A stretch of 64,000 bases of DNA. Source: Gammaproteobacteria bacterium (GTDB taxonomy: Bacteria > Pseudomonadota > Gammaproteobacteria > GRL18). A model generated the notes under the pieces. It did no database searches. It worked only from the letters and a program-made list of their open reading frames with translations, and was not told the origin of the DNA. A program made the position numbers and the translations under genes. Location of the stretch: positions 124,001-188,000 of the forward strand of contig JADGDG010000005.1 in the NCBI GenBank assembly GCA_016744995.1. Direction: 5' to 3'. Below are positions 29,001-39,023 of the stretch, piece after piece. The stretch's first letter is position 1. Every line of letters begins with the position of its first letter.

Positions 29001-29966
29001 ATGAGCTATTTTTCCATTACATATCATTCATTTTTAATTTTATTAGTCAGCATCTCAATGAATTTTCTTGTTGTGATTGAAAAAACACAGGCTCAAACAA
29101 GCGTAAAGCAAATCACCCCCAATGATGTCTATGCTCAGGTCATGTTGATTAGTGATGAACTGCATTTTTTGCTGAATTATTTCAATCTGGAGCATGATCA
29201 CGAAGGTATTATAAAGAGATATCATATTCAAACTCTGTTAAAACCTCGTATCACCTGGCAAAAAACTTATGAAATAATGATAAAAATCAATATATTAAGA
29301 TCTTCACATCAATTGCCTATTATTGAGCCTGTTAATATGGAGCCAGTACTCCAATTGAATCCGGATATGGTTTATGAACAAACACAAAGAATTCTTACTG
29401 AAATAAGGATCTTTAAATTCAGACAAAATATTCATAGTCAAGGATTTGAGCTGAAGACCTTTTCCAATAAAACTCCTCTTGATGTTTATAATGCACTTGC
29501 ACATATTTCAGTGTCTTTTGATGAACTCAATCGTTCAGGTTTTACCCCTTCTTATGTTTTTGGTGAAACCATGCGCATTTATAATGATTTATCAACTATT
29601 TTGCAGCATTTAGGTATTCAGGACAAAACCATTCCTTCAACTCGAAATGATCAGGCGACTCCAAATGATACCTTTGATATTGCAATGAAAATACTGAATA
29701 GAATCAAACTGATTCAAGTCAAGGTGGGCATTGAGGTGGTTGATTTTTCTGTGTTTGTAAAAAAGAGCATGACCTCCAGTGATGTTTTTACTATGTCACA
29801 AATGATCATTGCTGAACTGCAGACCATAAAAGCCTATTTCGGCTTAAAAAATTATATAACACCAGCTGCAAGTCGATATACCAATAAAACGCCTGCGGAT
29901 GTTGATCAATTAATGAATTGGAATTTACGTAAGCTCTCTCTTATTTACAACTTGGGAGAGCGTTAG
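29001..29966 (+). CDS. Exported all-helical protein built of eight degenerate repeats
   Basis: The 321-residue protein has an N-terminal signal segment (about residues 1-32, ending QAQ) and no other membrane segment. Eight copies of a motif shaped like TPxDVYxxxMxIxxEL can be read, with the aromatic position near residues 44, 90, 125, 163, 187, 225, 263 and a Val at 301, mostly 38 residues apart. Examples are TPNDVYAQVMLISDEL, KTPLDVYNALAHIS and MTSSDVFTMSQMIIAEL. I know no named family for it. It ends 2 bases before a membrane sensor kinase, so it may be a periplasmic partner of that sensor. Confidence 0.75.
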   Translation: MSYFSITYHSFLILLVSISMNFLVVIEKTQAQTSVKQITPNDVYAQVMLISDELHFLLNYFNLEHDHEGIIKRYHIQTLLKPRITWQKTYEIMIKINILRSSHQLPIIEPVNMEPVLQLNPDMVYEQTQRILTEIRIFKFRQNIHSQGFELKTFSNKTPLDVYNALAHISVSFDELNRSGFTPSYVFGETMRIYNDLSTILQHLGIQDKTIPSTRNDQATPNDTFDIAMKILNRIKLIQVKVGIEVVDFSVFVKKSMTSSDVFTMSQMIIAELQTIKAYFGLKNYITPAASRYTNKTPADVDQLMNWNLRKLSLIYNLGER

Positions 29967-29968
29967 TA

Positions 29969-32900
29969 ATGAATCTCTCTTTCTTCTTCTCTTTACAAAA
30001 CAAAATATTTTTCATTTTCTTTTTTGTTATTTTTATTTCTATCAGTCTGGTAGCCTGGTATGGCTTTAATAGTACTGAAAAAGCATATCTCAATTCTGCA
30101 TTTGAACTGAGTGCACAAAGTACTAAATCGCTTGAAATTGAAATAGAAGAAACTTTAAAGTCAGTGCCTAAAGATGTTTTGTTTGTCTCCGATTTTTATG
30201 CCCTGAAACGATTTATTATCTGGCAGAGTATGGGAGTCAATAAGCAGGCAAAAGAATGGAAGGAGATATTTTCAGAAAGTTTGCTGGGTTTTCTAAAAAC
30301 TAAAAAATCTTATTATAAGGCCAGGGTAATTGATTTAGAGGGAAATGAAATTATTTCAGCACGTTATAATGGAAACTCCAATAAGGCATTTTTACTGCCG
30401 GATAATAAGCTGCAAAATAAACAGGGTAGAGATTATGTGGAAAAAGCAAAACTCTTAAAAAAAGGGCAGTTTTATATTTCCACAATGAATCTCAATATTG
30501 AAAATAATGAGATCGAAATGCCTTATGTGCCTGTTGTGCGCTATTCAACGCCGATGATTAATGAAAACAATGAATTAATCGGTATTTTTGTCATTAATTT
30601 ATATGCCGATAAAATTCTTGAAATTTTAGAGCGGGCAACGCTTGAGGATAAGGACAAACAAAAGGTTTATTTTTTAATTGATAACTTCGGAGGGTATTTC
30701 TTCCATCAAGATGTCAATAAACGCTGGAATTCACAGCTTAAACAAGGTGGTAATTTTAATAAAGATCATTTTGATCTGGCCAAAAAATTTAAAGATAAAC
30801 ACCATGGGGTTTTTATACATCAGTCAAATATTTACTCATTTAAAAAAATTCATCCCTCTAAAGAAAATCAGGATAGCTATTGGTATGTTATCTCCAGTGT
30901 TGATACAAGTATAGCCCTTTCAGAATTACAGAATTTTGAGCTTATTTTCAGTTTGATTGTATTGTCAGTCTTATTGCTCAGTTTTATTCTTATCCGTTTT
31001 TATATTGCAAAAATAATAAAACCTTTGAATCAGGTAACCACACAATTAAAGGCCTTATCAAGTGGAGAGATTAGAAAAGAAGTAATTAAATACAGCCAGG
31101 ATGACGAAATTGGTGAGATTGTTTCTTCTACCAGAAAGCTCATTAATGCCATTGAAATAACCATCGATCAGGCAAATGCCGTTGCCAGTGGTGACTTTAG
31201 TCAGGAAATTAAATTACTTGGTACACATGATCAGTTAGGAAATGCTCTGATTAATATGACCAAACGTCTGAAAGAGATCACCTCTTTGGCGCAAAAACTA
31301 TCCACAGGGCACTATGATGTAAAAATTGTGGCGAAAAGCAATAAGGATCAATTAGGATTGGCATTGATTGAAATGATCAAATATCTTGAAACCATTGGTC
31401 AAATTACTGAGTCTATTGCGATGGGTAATATTGATGTCAGTTATCAGTCAAAAGGCAGTAATGATCGTCTTGGACAGGCTATACTGCAAATGATTCAATA
31501 CCTCAATTCTGTTCTGAATCAAGCTAATGCTATTTCCAAACAAGATTTTTCTCATGCAATTGAAGCAAAATCCAAAGATGATGAACTGGGGATTGCTTTG
31601 GTTACTATGACTGATATGCTTAGGGAAAATTCAATTAAGAATAAAGACGATGCATGGTTTAGTCATGGCATTGCTGAATTTAGTGATAATTTGTCGGGAT
31701 ATGATGATATTAGCCATTTGGCAAAACGGGCTGTAACTATGGCCTGTCGCTATGTCAATGTCAGTTCGGGGGTTATCTACATTTATGATAAGGCCAAAGA
31801 ACAATTAAATCTTATTGCCTCTTATGCTTTTGTTAATAGAGAAAATCTATCTGATTTTTATAAGCTTGGTGAAGGCATTGTGGGCCAGGTTGCGTTGGAA
31901 AAAAAAGCTATTTTCTTAAGGAATATAAAGGATAAGGGATTTGAAATACAGTCTGCAACAACATTAGCTAAACCTAAAGAAGTGTTTACTTTTCCCATAA
32001 TACATGAAGGTGAACTTCTGGGTGTTGCAGAAATGATGAGTTATGAGTCATTGACGGCATTGCATAAAGATTACCTGCTAAAATAGCCAATATTTTTGCA
32101 ACATCACTTTATACGACTATTCAAAATTCACAGATTAAAGAATTACTGGATAAATCACAACAAGATTATGAAGAATCTCAAGTAAAGAGTAGAGAGTTAC
32201 AGCAGACCAATGTGCAGATGGAAGAGCAGGCTCAGAAACTGAAAATGCAAACCAGAGACATGAAAAAACAAAATATGATCCTTAGTCAGGCCAAAACTGA
32301 ACTAGATAAAAAAGCAGAAGAATTAATGCAGGCCAGTCGTTATAAATCAGAATTTCTGGCTAATATGTCCCATGAATTGCGTACCCCATTAAACTCTATT
32401 ATTCTATTATCAAAATTTCTGCGTGATGGTTTAGATTCTTCTGAACAGAGCAAAAAAGCAGAGGTGATTCATAATGCAGGCAATGATTTATTATTACTGA
32501 TTAATGACATTCTTGATTTATCAAAAATTGAAGCAGGCTTGATGGAACTTGATATTAGCTCATGTACTTCTGAACAAATAACCGCAGGTATTGATGATTT
32601 GTTTACACCCATTGCAGAGGATAAAGGAATTGAATTTATTATTGAGGATCAAATTCAATCCACTATTAATACTGACATCACAAAAGTATCGCAAATCCTG
32701 AAAAACCTTCTCTCTAATGCATTCAAATTTACCAGAAAGGGCAGTATTACCTTGCTCTTATCACTTGATTCTAAAAAAAGACAATTAGAATTTTCTGTGA
32801 TTGATACTGGTATTGGTATTCCTGAAGTAAGCCTGAAACAGATATTTGAAGCTTTTAAACAGGTTGATGGCTCAATTAGTCGAGAATACGGTGGTACAGG

Positions 32901-33528
32901 TCTGGGACTTTCCATTAGTCTGCGTTTTGCCAAATTACTGGATGGTGAATTGTGGGTTGACAGTGTAGAAGGGCAAGGCAGCACATTTGTTCTTGTTGTC
33001 CCCTATAGGGATACAATGAAAACTCATACAGGGTCAAATCGGTCTCACAGTTCTCCAGTGGAGACATTATCCAGACAGCTTGTTCAGACAAGTGCTGAAC
33101 AAGCTGTTGACGATGAAGAGAAATTATCAAAGCAATATAATTTTAAAGGTAAGACATTATTATTAGTTGATGATGATTCGCGTAATATCTTTGCTCTGTT
33201 GGCACTGTTTCAGAGTGTAGGCGCCCAGACATTACATGCTTTGAATGGACAGGAGGCATTAGATTTATTAGTAGATAGTGGAGAATTTATAGATTTGATT
33301 TTAATGGATATTATGATGCCTGAAATGGATGGTTATGAAACCATAAGAAAAATACGGCAAGATAAAAAATATGATGCCATTGCAATTATTGCTATGACTA
33401 CAAAAGCCATGGATGAAGACAGACAAAAATGTTTTGATGCCGGGGCAAATGATTATATTGCCAAGCCAATTAATGAACGATCATTAATGCAATTAAGCCA
33501 ATTGTGGATAGAAAAAATGAAAGGTTAG
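29969..33528 (+). pseudogene. Poly-HAMP hybrid sensor histidine kinase split by a frameshift
   Basis: The first frame (29969-32086) encodes 705 residues. These comprise a membrane helix (12-30), a periplasmic Cache-like sensor (30-320), a second helix (about 325-347), five consecutive HAMP-like units (about 350-545) and a GAF domain up to LTALHKDYLLK. A stop follows. The next frame picks up the GAF end (IANIFATSLYTTIQN), a coiled coil, HisKA with phospho-His MSHELRTPLNSI, HATPase (DTGIGIP, GGTGLGLSIS) and a receiver with phospho-Asp LILMDIMMPEMDG. One A missing from the A4 run at 32080-32083 explains the break. Both parts look otherwise intact, so this is a recent mutation, a sequencing error or a slippage site. 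Confidence 0.85.
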
Positions 33529-33532
33529 GGAT

Positions 33533-33694
33533 ATGTTATTTATTGAAAATCCATATTGTTTATATGCTTATGGTTTTAGAAATTATGTGATGGAAAGTAT
33601 TGAATGTTGTACTGGTGTTGCAGTGATCAAGTGCCATTGTACAAAAGAAACTTTAACTCCAATGAATCGGTATAAAGAAAAAAATGATGTTTAA
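33533..33694 (+). CDS. Possible 53-residue cysteine-containing protein
   Basis: A frame with ATG 33533, preceded by AGGTTAGGG, runs to TAA at 33692-33694 and overlaps the start of the next gene by 11 bases. The peptide has cysteines in NPYCLYAY, ECCTG and KCHCTKE. It fills the gap between the kinase and the GGDEF regulator and has a good ribosome site, but I recognise no family. It may be only a leader peptide or chance frame. Confidence 0.35.
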   Translation: MLFIENPYCLYAYGFRNYVMESIECCTGVAVIKCHCTKETLTPMNRYKEKNDV

Positions 33695-35096
33695 AATATT
33701 ATGCATTGATGACAAGCAGAATAACCTTTTTACCCTGAATGAAATATTATCTCAGCTTGATAATGTGGCGACTGTACTTGCTATAAGTGCAGAACAAGGT
33801 TTATCAATTCTTTTAACACAAGAGGTTGATCTGATCCTCATGGATATACAAATGCCAAAAATGGATGGCTTTGAAGCAGCCCGGCTCATTAAGGCTAATA
33901 AACAAACAGCGGAAATCCCTATTATTTTTCTTACGGCTGTTTTTCATGATGAAAGGTTTAAGAAAAAAGGCTATGAAATTGGTGCTATAGAGTATCTGAC
34001 CAAGCCCATTGATGATAATAAACTATTAAATAAAATACACCTCTATCAAAGGCTGATTGAAAGTGAAAAACAGCTTCGTGAACAAAAATGTTATATGCAG
34101 AAGATCATTGATCTTCAAGAGCAGATTGTTATTGTAATTGATGATACAAGAATGATAAGTGCAAACCAACGTTTCTTTGATTTTTTTGGTTATGATGATC
34201 TAAATGACTTTCATAATGAGCATGACTGTATTTGTCAGTTGTTTCTTGATAAGGAAGGTTTTTTATCATCAAGCTTTTCAGAACAAGAAGGCAAGTCATG
34301 GTTAAAATCTATTTTTAAATATCCTGACAAAGTACATTTAGCAATAGTAAAACATCTTAATACTGATTTTATTATGATGGTAAATTCCAGCATACTTGAT
34401 GCTGAAAAAAACCTTTATGTTGTAACATTATCAGATGTCACGTTGATACACAGCCTGAAGGAACAATTCAGACATGAAGCTCTCACTGATTCATTAACAG
34501 GGGCATTTAACCGAACCAAATTTAATGCGACCTTTGATGCCGTAACCAGTGATTCAAATAAATCTGTTTTCACTTTAGCCATGCTTGATATTGATCATTT
34601 TAAAGCAATTAATGATCAATATGGCCATCAGCAAGGTGATCTTATATTAAAACAATTAGTTGCTTTAATTCAGGATAATATTCGTGATGAAGACATGCTT
34701 GCCCGGTGGGGAGGAGAAGAATTTGTATTAATTTTCTTTACTTCAAAGAAAAAAATTATCGCTCATATTGAGAAGATACGGTTGCTTATTGAAGAGCATT
34801 CCTTCTATGGTTTACAAGTTTCAGGCATGCAATCCCTTAATTCTCAAAAAAAGGTAACAGTTAGTATTGGAGTGGGTGAATATTCTGCTGGAATGGATAA
34901 GGATGTTTTTCTAAAACAGATTGATACGGCACTTTATCATGCTAAAAATTCTGGAAGAAACTGTATTGTGGATACGGATGATTTACCCGCTGAGTGCGAT
35001 TTACTTGCTGAGTACAATTTACTTGCTGAGTACAATTTATCCGCTGAGTACAATTTACTCGCTGAGTACACTTTACCCGCTGAGGGCTCTAAATGA
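33684..35096 (+). CDS. Response regulator REC-PAS-GGDEF with hexapeptide-repeat tail
   Basis: The 470-residue protein has a receiver domain with phospho-Asp LILMDIQMPKMDG (about residue 52) and a PAS-like linker (about 140-250). The GGDEF domain has the active site WGGEEFVLIFF, a functional GGEEF variant, so it should make cyclic di-GMP. The last 38 residues are six degenerate copies of LxAEYN, encoded by 18-bp repeats. ATG 33684 or 33687 may be used. The stop overlaps the ATG of the next gene. Confidence 0.88.
   Translation: MMFKILCIDDKQNNLFTLNEILSQLDNVATVLAISAEQGLSILLTQEVDLILMDIQMPKMDGFEAARLIKANKQTAEIPIIFLTAVFHDERFKKKGYEIGAIEYLTKPIDDNKLLNKIHLYQRLIESEKQLREQKCYMQKIIDLQEQIVIVIDDTRMISANQRFFDFFGYDDLNDFHNEHDCICQLFLDKEGFLSSSFSEQEGKSWLKSIFKYPDKVHLAIVKHLNTDFIMMVNSSILDAEKNLYVVTLSDVTLIHSLKEQFRHEALTDSLTGAFNRTKFNATFDAVTSDSNKSVFTLAMLDIDHFKAINDQYGHQQGDLILKQLVALIQDNIRDEDMLARWGGEEFVLIFFTSKKKIIAHIEKIRLLIEEHSFYGLQVSGMQSLNSQKKVTVSIGVGEYSAGMDKDVFLKQIDTALYHAKNSGRNCIVDTDDLPAECDLLAEYNLLAEYNLSAEYNLLAEYTLPAEGSK
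34982..35086 (+). repeat. 18-bp tandem repeat encoding (LxAEYN)n
   Basis: Five full copies and one partial copy of an 18-base unit of the form TTTACTTGCTGAGTACAA run head to tail at the 3' end of the GGDEF gene. Copies 2 and 3 are identical and the others differ by a few bases. Each keeps the reading frame and adds six residues. Confidence 0.95.
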
Positions 35097-36928
35097 AACA
35101 AAAATATCTAATCCTTTGTGTGGATGATAATGAGAATAATCTTTATACATTAAAGGCTTTGTTACAACAGCTTGATAATATTAAAATTATCACTGCCCCT
35201 TCGGGTCGTGAAGCTTTAAATAGTTTATTAAAGCATGAAATTGAGCTGGTCATTTTAGATATTCAAATGCCGGAAATGGATGGTTTTGAAGTGGCTCGTT
35301 TAATTAAGCTCAACCAGCAGACAAAACATATTCCTATTCTATTTTTAACTGCTGTATACAAATCGCAGGAATTTATTGAGCATGGTTATGAACTAGGTGC
35401 AGTTGATTATTTGACCAAGCCTATTGATGATCATTTATTGCTCAATAAAATTAATCTCTACCTGGCTATTTTTAGGCAGCGTGATGAGATGAAACGTGAG
35501 AAAAATCGTTTTCAACATCTTGCTCATAGTATTGCCGAAGGAATATTTGTTCTTAACTCAGAACATCGTGTTATCTATATTAACCCCAAAGCTTTAGAAT
35601 TATTGGGCTATAGTGAACATGAATTAATGGATAAACAAATGCTTGATTTGATTCATTATCGTGATATTGATGGGAAAGCCATTTCTGTTCATGACTGTCC
35701 AATTCATAATGTACTTATTTCCTATAATTCATATTTAAATGATAATGAATTATTTTTTAAAAAAGATGGCTCGTCTTTTCCTGTATCAGTTGCTGTTGCA
35801 CCCATTCAGGAAATGGCAGACGAATATAGCATCGTTGTGATCTTTAAGGATCTTACTCAAATCAGACAACAGGAGTTTCAGGCACAGGAATTATTAAAAG
35901 TTGAACTGCAACGTGTGGATGAACATAAAGCAATGGTTGATTCGTTAGTAAAAATGATTGATCAACGTGATAGTTATACGGCAGGACATACACAGCGAGT
36001 TGCCCATTATTGTGTCTTAGTTGCCCAGGAAATGGGCTATTCACAGGAGCAGATTGAGCTTCTTGAAAATGCAGCCAAACTTCATGATATTGGAAAAGTA
36101 GCCACACCGGATAGTGTTTTACTCAAACCCGGTAAACTTAATAGTTTAGAATATAGTTTGATTAAAGAGCACCTGTCTGTGGGTTATAACATTCTGAAAG
36201 ACATTCCTAATTATCAAAAAATTGCTGAAATCATGCATTCTCACCATGAAAGATTTGATGGACATGGCTATCCGGATGGAAAAAAGGGCTATGATATTCC
36301 ACCGTTATCCCGCATTATGATTGTTGCAGATGCTTTTGATGCCATGACGACCAATCGTATTTACAAACCCAGAATGTCTGTAATTGATGCACTTGATGAA
36401 CTTCAAGAACTGAAAGAAATACAATTTCACCCTGAGGTGGTTGATGCGGCTGTTAATGTGCTTTCTGGTGTGACTGTCCCAAGTGATATTACACAAGAAC
36501 CTCATACTGTCCTGGAGCAGGAACGTTTTGCCTATTTTTTTCGGGATCGCCTGACCGGCTTGTATTTTTCAGATTACCTGCCCATTCTTCTTCGAGAACG
36601 TTTTAATGGCATAAAAAAATATTTTTTTATGATCCGCTTACAAAATTTTTCTGAATATAATCGCCGCTATGGTTGGGATAAGGGTGATTCATTACTGGTG
36701 GATATTTCTAGTGGCTTAAATGAAATGAAATCTTCTGATAGTGTACTATTTCGTATTCAGGGTGATGACTTTTTATTTGTGAGCAAAAATCCAGTTGATT
36801 TTAATCTTGATAAATTTGACAAGTATATGACTGCTGCTCAAGGGATTGTAAAGTATCAAACTATGACATTTGAAAGTGATAAAAATGAAGAAGAATTACA
36901 GTATGAGTTAGGGCAATTTATTAAATAA
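35093..36928 (+). CDS. Response regulator REC-PAS-HD-GYP with degenerate GGDEF end
   Basis: The 611-residue protein begins with a receiver (phospho-Asp LVILDIQMPEMDG, about residue 53) and a PAS domain (about 145-265). An HD-GYP phosphodiesterase domain follows, with HDIGKV and HHERFDGHGYPDG, so it should degrade cyclic di-GMP. The last 110 residues resemble a GGDEF domain, but the active-site motif reads IQGDDFLF and is probably inactive. Its first codon overlaps the stop of the diguanylate cyclase gene, so synthesis and breakdown enzymes are translationally linked. Confidence 0.88.
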   Translation: MKQKYLILCVDDNENNLYTLKALLQQLDNIKIITAPSGREALNSLLKHEIELVILDIQMPEMDGFEVARLIKLNQQTKHIPILFLTAVYKSQEFIEHGYELGAVDYLTKPIDDHLLLNKINLYLAIFRQRDEMKREKNRFQHLAHSIAEGIFVLNSEHRVIYINPKALELLGYSEHELMDKQMLDLIHYRDIDGKAISVHDCPIHNVLISYNSYLNDNELFFKKDGSSFPVSVAVAPIQEMADEYSIVVIFKDLTQIRQQEFQAQELLKVELQRVDEHKAMVDSLVKMIDQRDSYTAGHTQRVAHYCVLVAQEMGYSQEQIELLENAAKLHDIGKVATPDSVLLKPGKLNSLEYSLIKEHLSVGYNILKDIPNYQKIAEIMHSHHERFDGHGYPDGKKGYDIPPLSRIMIVADAFDAMTTNRIYKPRMSVIDALDELQELKEIQFHPEVVDAAVNVLSGVTVPSDITQEPHTVLEQERFAYFFRDRLTGLYFSDYLPILLRERFNGIKKYFFMIRLQNFSEYNRRYGWDKGDSLLVDISSGLNEMKSSDSVLFRIQGDDFLFVSKNPVDFNLDKFDKYMTAAQGIVKYQTMTFESDKNEEELQYELGQFIK

Positions 36929-37075
36929 GTTCCTTGAAAAATGGGTACGTCTATTTTTGATGGTGAAATTTTTCTGTGAATTAATGTTTTATTGAATACA
37001 TTGGTTGCCAATCCATTTGTTGTAACATAAAATTCATGACTCACGAGTTTTTCAAAAAATAACCGTCAATCAGGA

Positions 37076-38977
37076 GTGTTAATCGTTAGCTCTCGTATCA
37101 AACCTCTCAGTTTACAGCTGGCCAATCAGATTTCTGCCGGTGAAGTCGTAGAACGGCCGGCTTCAGTGGTTAAAGAACTGCTGGAAAATGCCATTGATGC
37201 CCAAAGTTGTCATATTCATATCGAAATTGAGCGAGGGGGTAGTGCACTGATCCGCATCAGTGATGATGGGGAAGGGATCATTAAAGAGGATTTAGCTTTG
37301 GCTGTGACTCGCCATGCTACCAGTAAGTTACAGACGCTGAGTGAACTGGAACAGATCATCAGTCTGGGGTTTCGCGGGGAAGCTCTGGCCAGTATCAGTG
37401 CTGTCTCGAAGCTGTCAATAAAAAGTAAACAGGCTGAGCAGGAGCAGGCCTGGATGATTAATACGGGTACGGAGAGTGATTTTGCAGATTATGCGGCTGA
37501 GCCTGAGCCGGTTGCTCATCCTCAGGGAACCACGATTGATGTTCGGGACTTATTTTTCAATACGCCTGCCCGACGCAAGTTTATGCGCACCATTAAAACA
37601 GAATTCAGACACATCGATGATATTGTTAAACGGATTGCTTTGAGTCGATTTGATATTGCCTTTAAATTAACTCATAACAAAAAATTATTAAGAAACCTGC
37701 CGCCTGCTGAGACAGAAAAATCCATTGTCCAGCGTATTGCTAAACTTTTTTCTGCAGAATTTATTGCTCATGCAAACAAGGTGGAGTTCAGCTCTGATCA
37801 TTTCAGCAATATAGGGACTTTGCGTTTATGGGGTTGGGTCAGTGCACCTCAGTGGCATAGAAAACAGGCAGACTGGCAATATTTTTATGTCAATGGACGT
37901 TATATAAAAGACAAGCTGGTGAATCATGCTTTGAGACAGGCGTATCAGGAGTTGTTGCCTGAAGATACTTTTTCAGCCTATTTGCTTTATCTTGAAATTG
38001 ATCCGCAACAGGTGGATGTCAATGTACATCCGACCAAACATGAGGTGCGTTTCCGCGAGTCACGTCTGGTGCATGACTTTATTTATAGTGCCTTAAAGCA
38101 GGCTCTTTTTTCTGAAGCTTCGTCTTCTGACTTGTCAGGAGAGTTAATCGAATCAGAGCCGTTAAAGCACTCCAGAGAGGCTAAACCTGCCACTCAGATT
38201 GATACCGTACAAGGGGAATACGTTAACAGGTACAGCCAGTCCACTTATCAGCCAAAAATTCAATCATCATTGAATCAAAATGTGATAGAAAAGCAACTTA
38301 ATGGCTTGAAACAACTCTACAATGTAAGCTCCTCAAACGTAAGTCCCTCAAATGTGAGCCCCTCAAACAAAAAAGAAACTAAAGCGACTGCCGCTGCTTT
38401 TTTAGGTCGCTCTATGGGGTGTTTATTCCCCAATTATCTTTTGAGTCAGTCAGCTTGTGAAAATAACAATGTTCAGGTTCTGGTGATTCATATTCTACGA
38501 GCACAGCAATATCTATTATTGAATCGTTTTCAACCGGGACAGCAGGTAGCTTTATTGATCCCTGAGACCATTTCATTGACACCTCTGGAAATTGATTTCC
38601 TAATGAAAAATCAGACCGGACTGAAACACTGGGGACTTGAATTAAGTCAATTGGGAGAGGGGGCTTTAACTATCCGCAGTCAACCTTCTCTATGCGGAAT
38701 ACCGGGTTGCATCATTGATATAGAATTCCTGATAAAATGTATTTTGAGTCTGTCGGCTGATTTCCATGCTTCTGATAATACAGAATTAAGGGACAGTGAG
38801 TTAATAAATATGCTTCTAAAATCAATTCGCTCGGATTTTTTAAACCAATCTGAGCAGGACAATCTTTTAGCTATGCTCTGTGAACAGTTTGAATCATCGG
38901 GAGGCAAACAGGCTTTGGTGGATAATAAAGCTGTGTGGAAAGTTTTACAAGAATCAAAACTGGATAAGCTTTTTTAA
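37076..38977 (+). CDS. mutL: DNA mismatch repair protein MutL
   Basis: MutL is the GHKL-type ATPase that couples MutS mismatch recognition to strand incision. The 633-residue protein has ANQISAGEVVERPASVVKEL, DDGEGI, TRHATSK and GFRGEALASIS in the N-terminal domain. A linker has three copies of NVSxS, and the C-terminal dimerisation domain follows. The only ordinary start codon at the family N-terminus is GTG 37076, but it overlaps an AGGAG sequence (37072-37076) that would suit a start a few codons later, so the true start is uncertain. Confidence 0.94.
   Translation: MLIVSSRIKPLSLQLANQISAGEVVERPASVVKELLENAIDAQSCHIHIEIERGGSALIRISDDGEGIIKEDLALAVTRHATSKLQTLSELEQIISLGFRGEALASISAVSKLSIKSKQAEQEQAWMINTGTESDFADYAAEPEPVAHPQGTTIDVRDLFFNTPARRKFMRTIKTEFRHIDDIVKRIALSRFDIAFKLTHNKKLLRNLPPAETEKSIVQRIAKLFSAEFIAHANKVEFSSDHFSNIGTLRLWGWVSAPQWHRKQADWQYFYVNGRYIKDKLVNHALRQAYQELLPEDTFSAYLLYLEIDPQQVDVNVHPTKHEVRFRESRLVHDFIYSALKQALFSEASSSDLSGELIESEPLKHSREAKPATQIDTVQGEYVNRYSQSTYQPKIQSSLNQNVIEKQLNGLKQLYNVSSSNVSPSNVSPSNKKETKATAAAFLGRSMGCLFPNYLLSQSACENNNVQVLVIHILRAQQYLLLNRFQPGQQVALLIPETISLTPLEIDFLMKNQTGLKHWGLELSQLGEGALTIRSQPSLCGIPGCIIDIEFLIKCILSLSADFHASDNTELRDSELINMLLKSIRSDFLNQSEQDNLLAMLCEQFESSGGKQALVDNKAVWKVLQESKLDKLF
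38321..38365 (+). repeat. 15-bp tandem repeat in the mutL linker
   Basis: Three near-identical 15-base units (AATGTAAGCTCCTCA type) encode NVSSS, NVSPS and NVSPS in the flexible linker between the ATPase and dimerisation domains of MutL. The frame is preserved. Confidence 0.85.
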
Positions 38978-39023
38978 TCCGGGGCTTTTAAATTTAGAAT
39001 ACTGAGAATAGAAAGAATAAACA

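Noticed and set aside
32212-33528. Treating the second half of the sensor kinase as an independent gene starting at 32212
   Set aside because: Upstream sequence in the same frame continues the GAF and coiled-coil region without a ribosome site, so it is the tail of a frameshifted gene.
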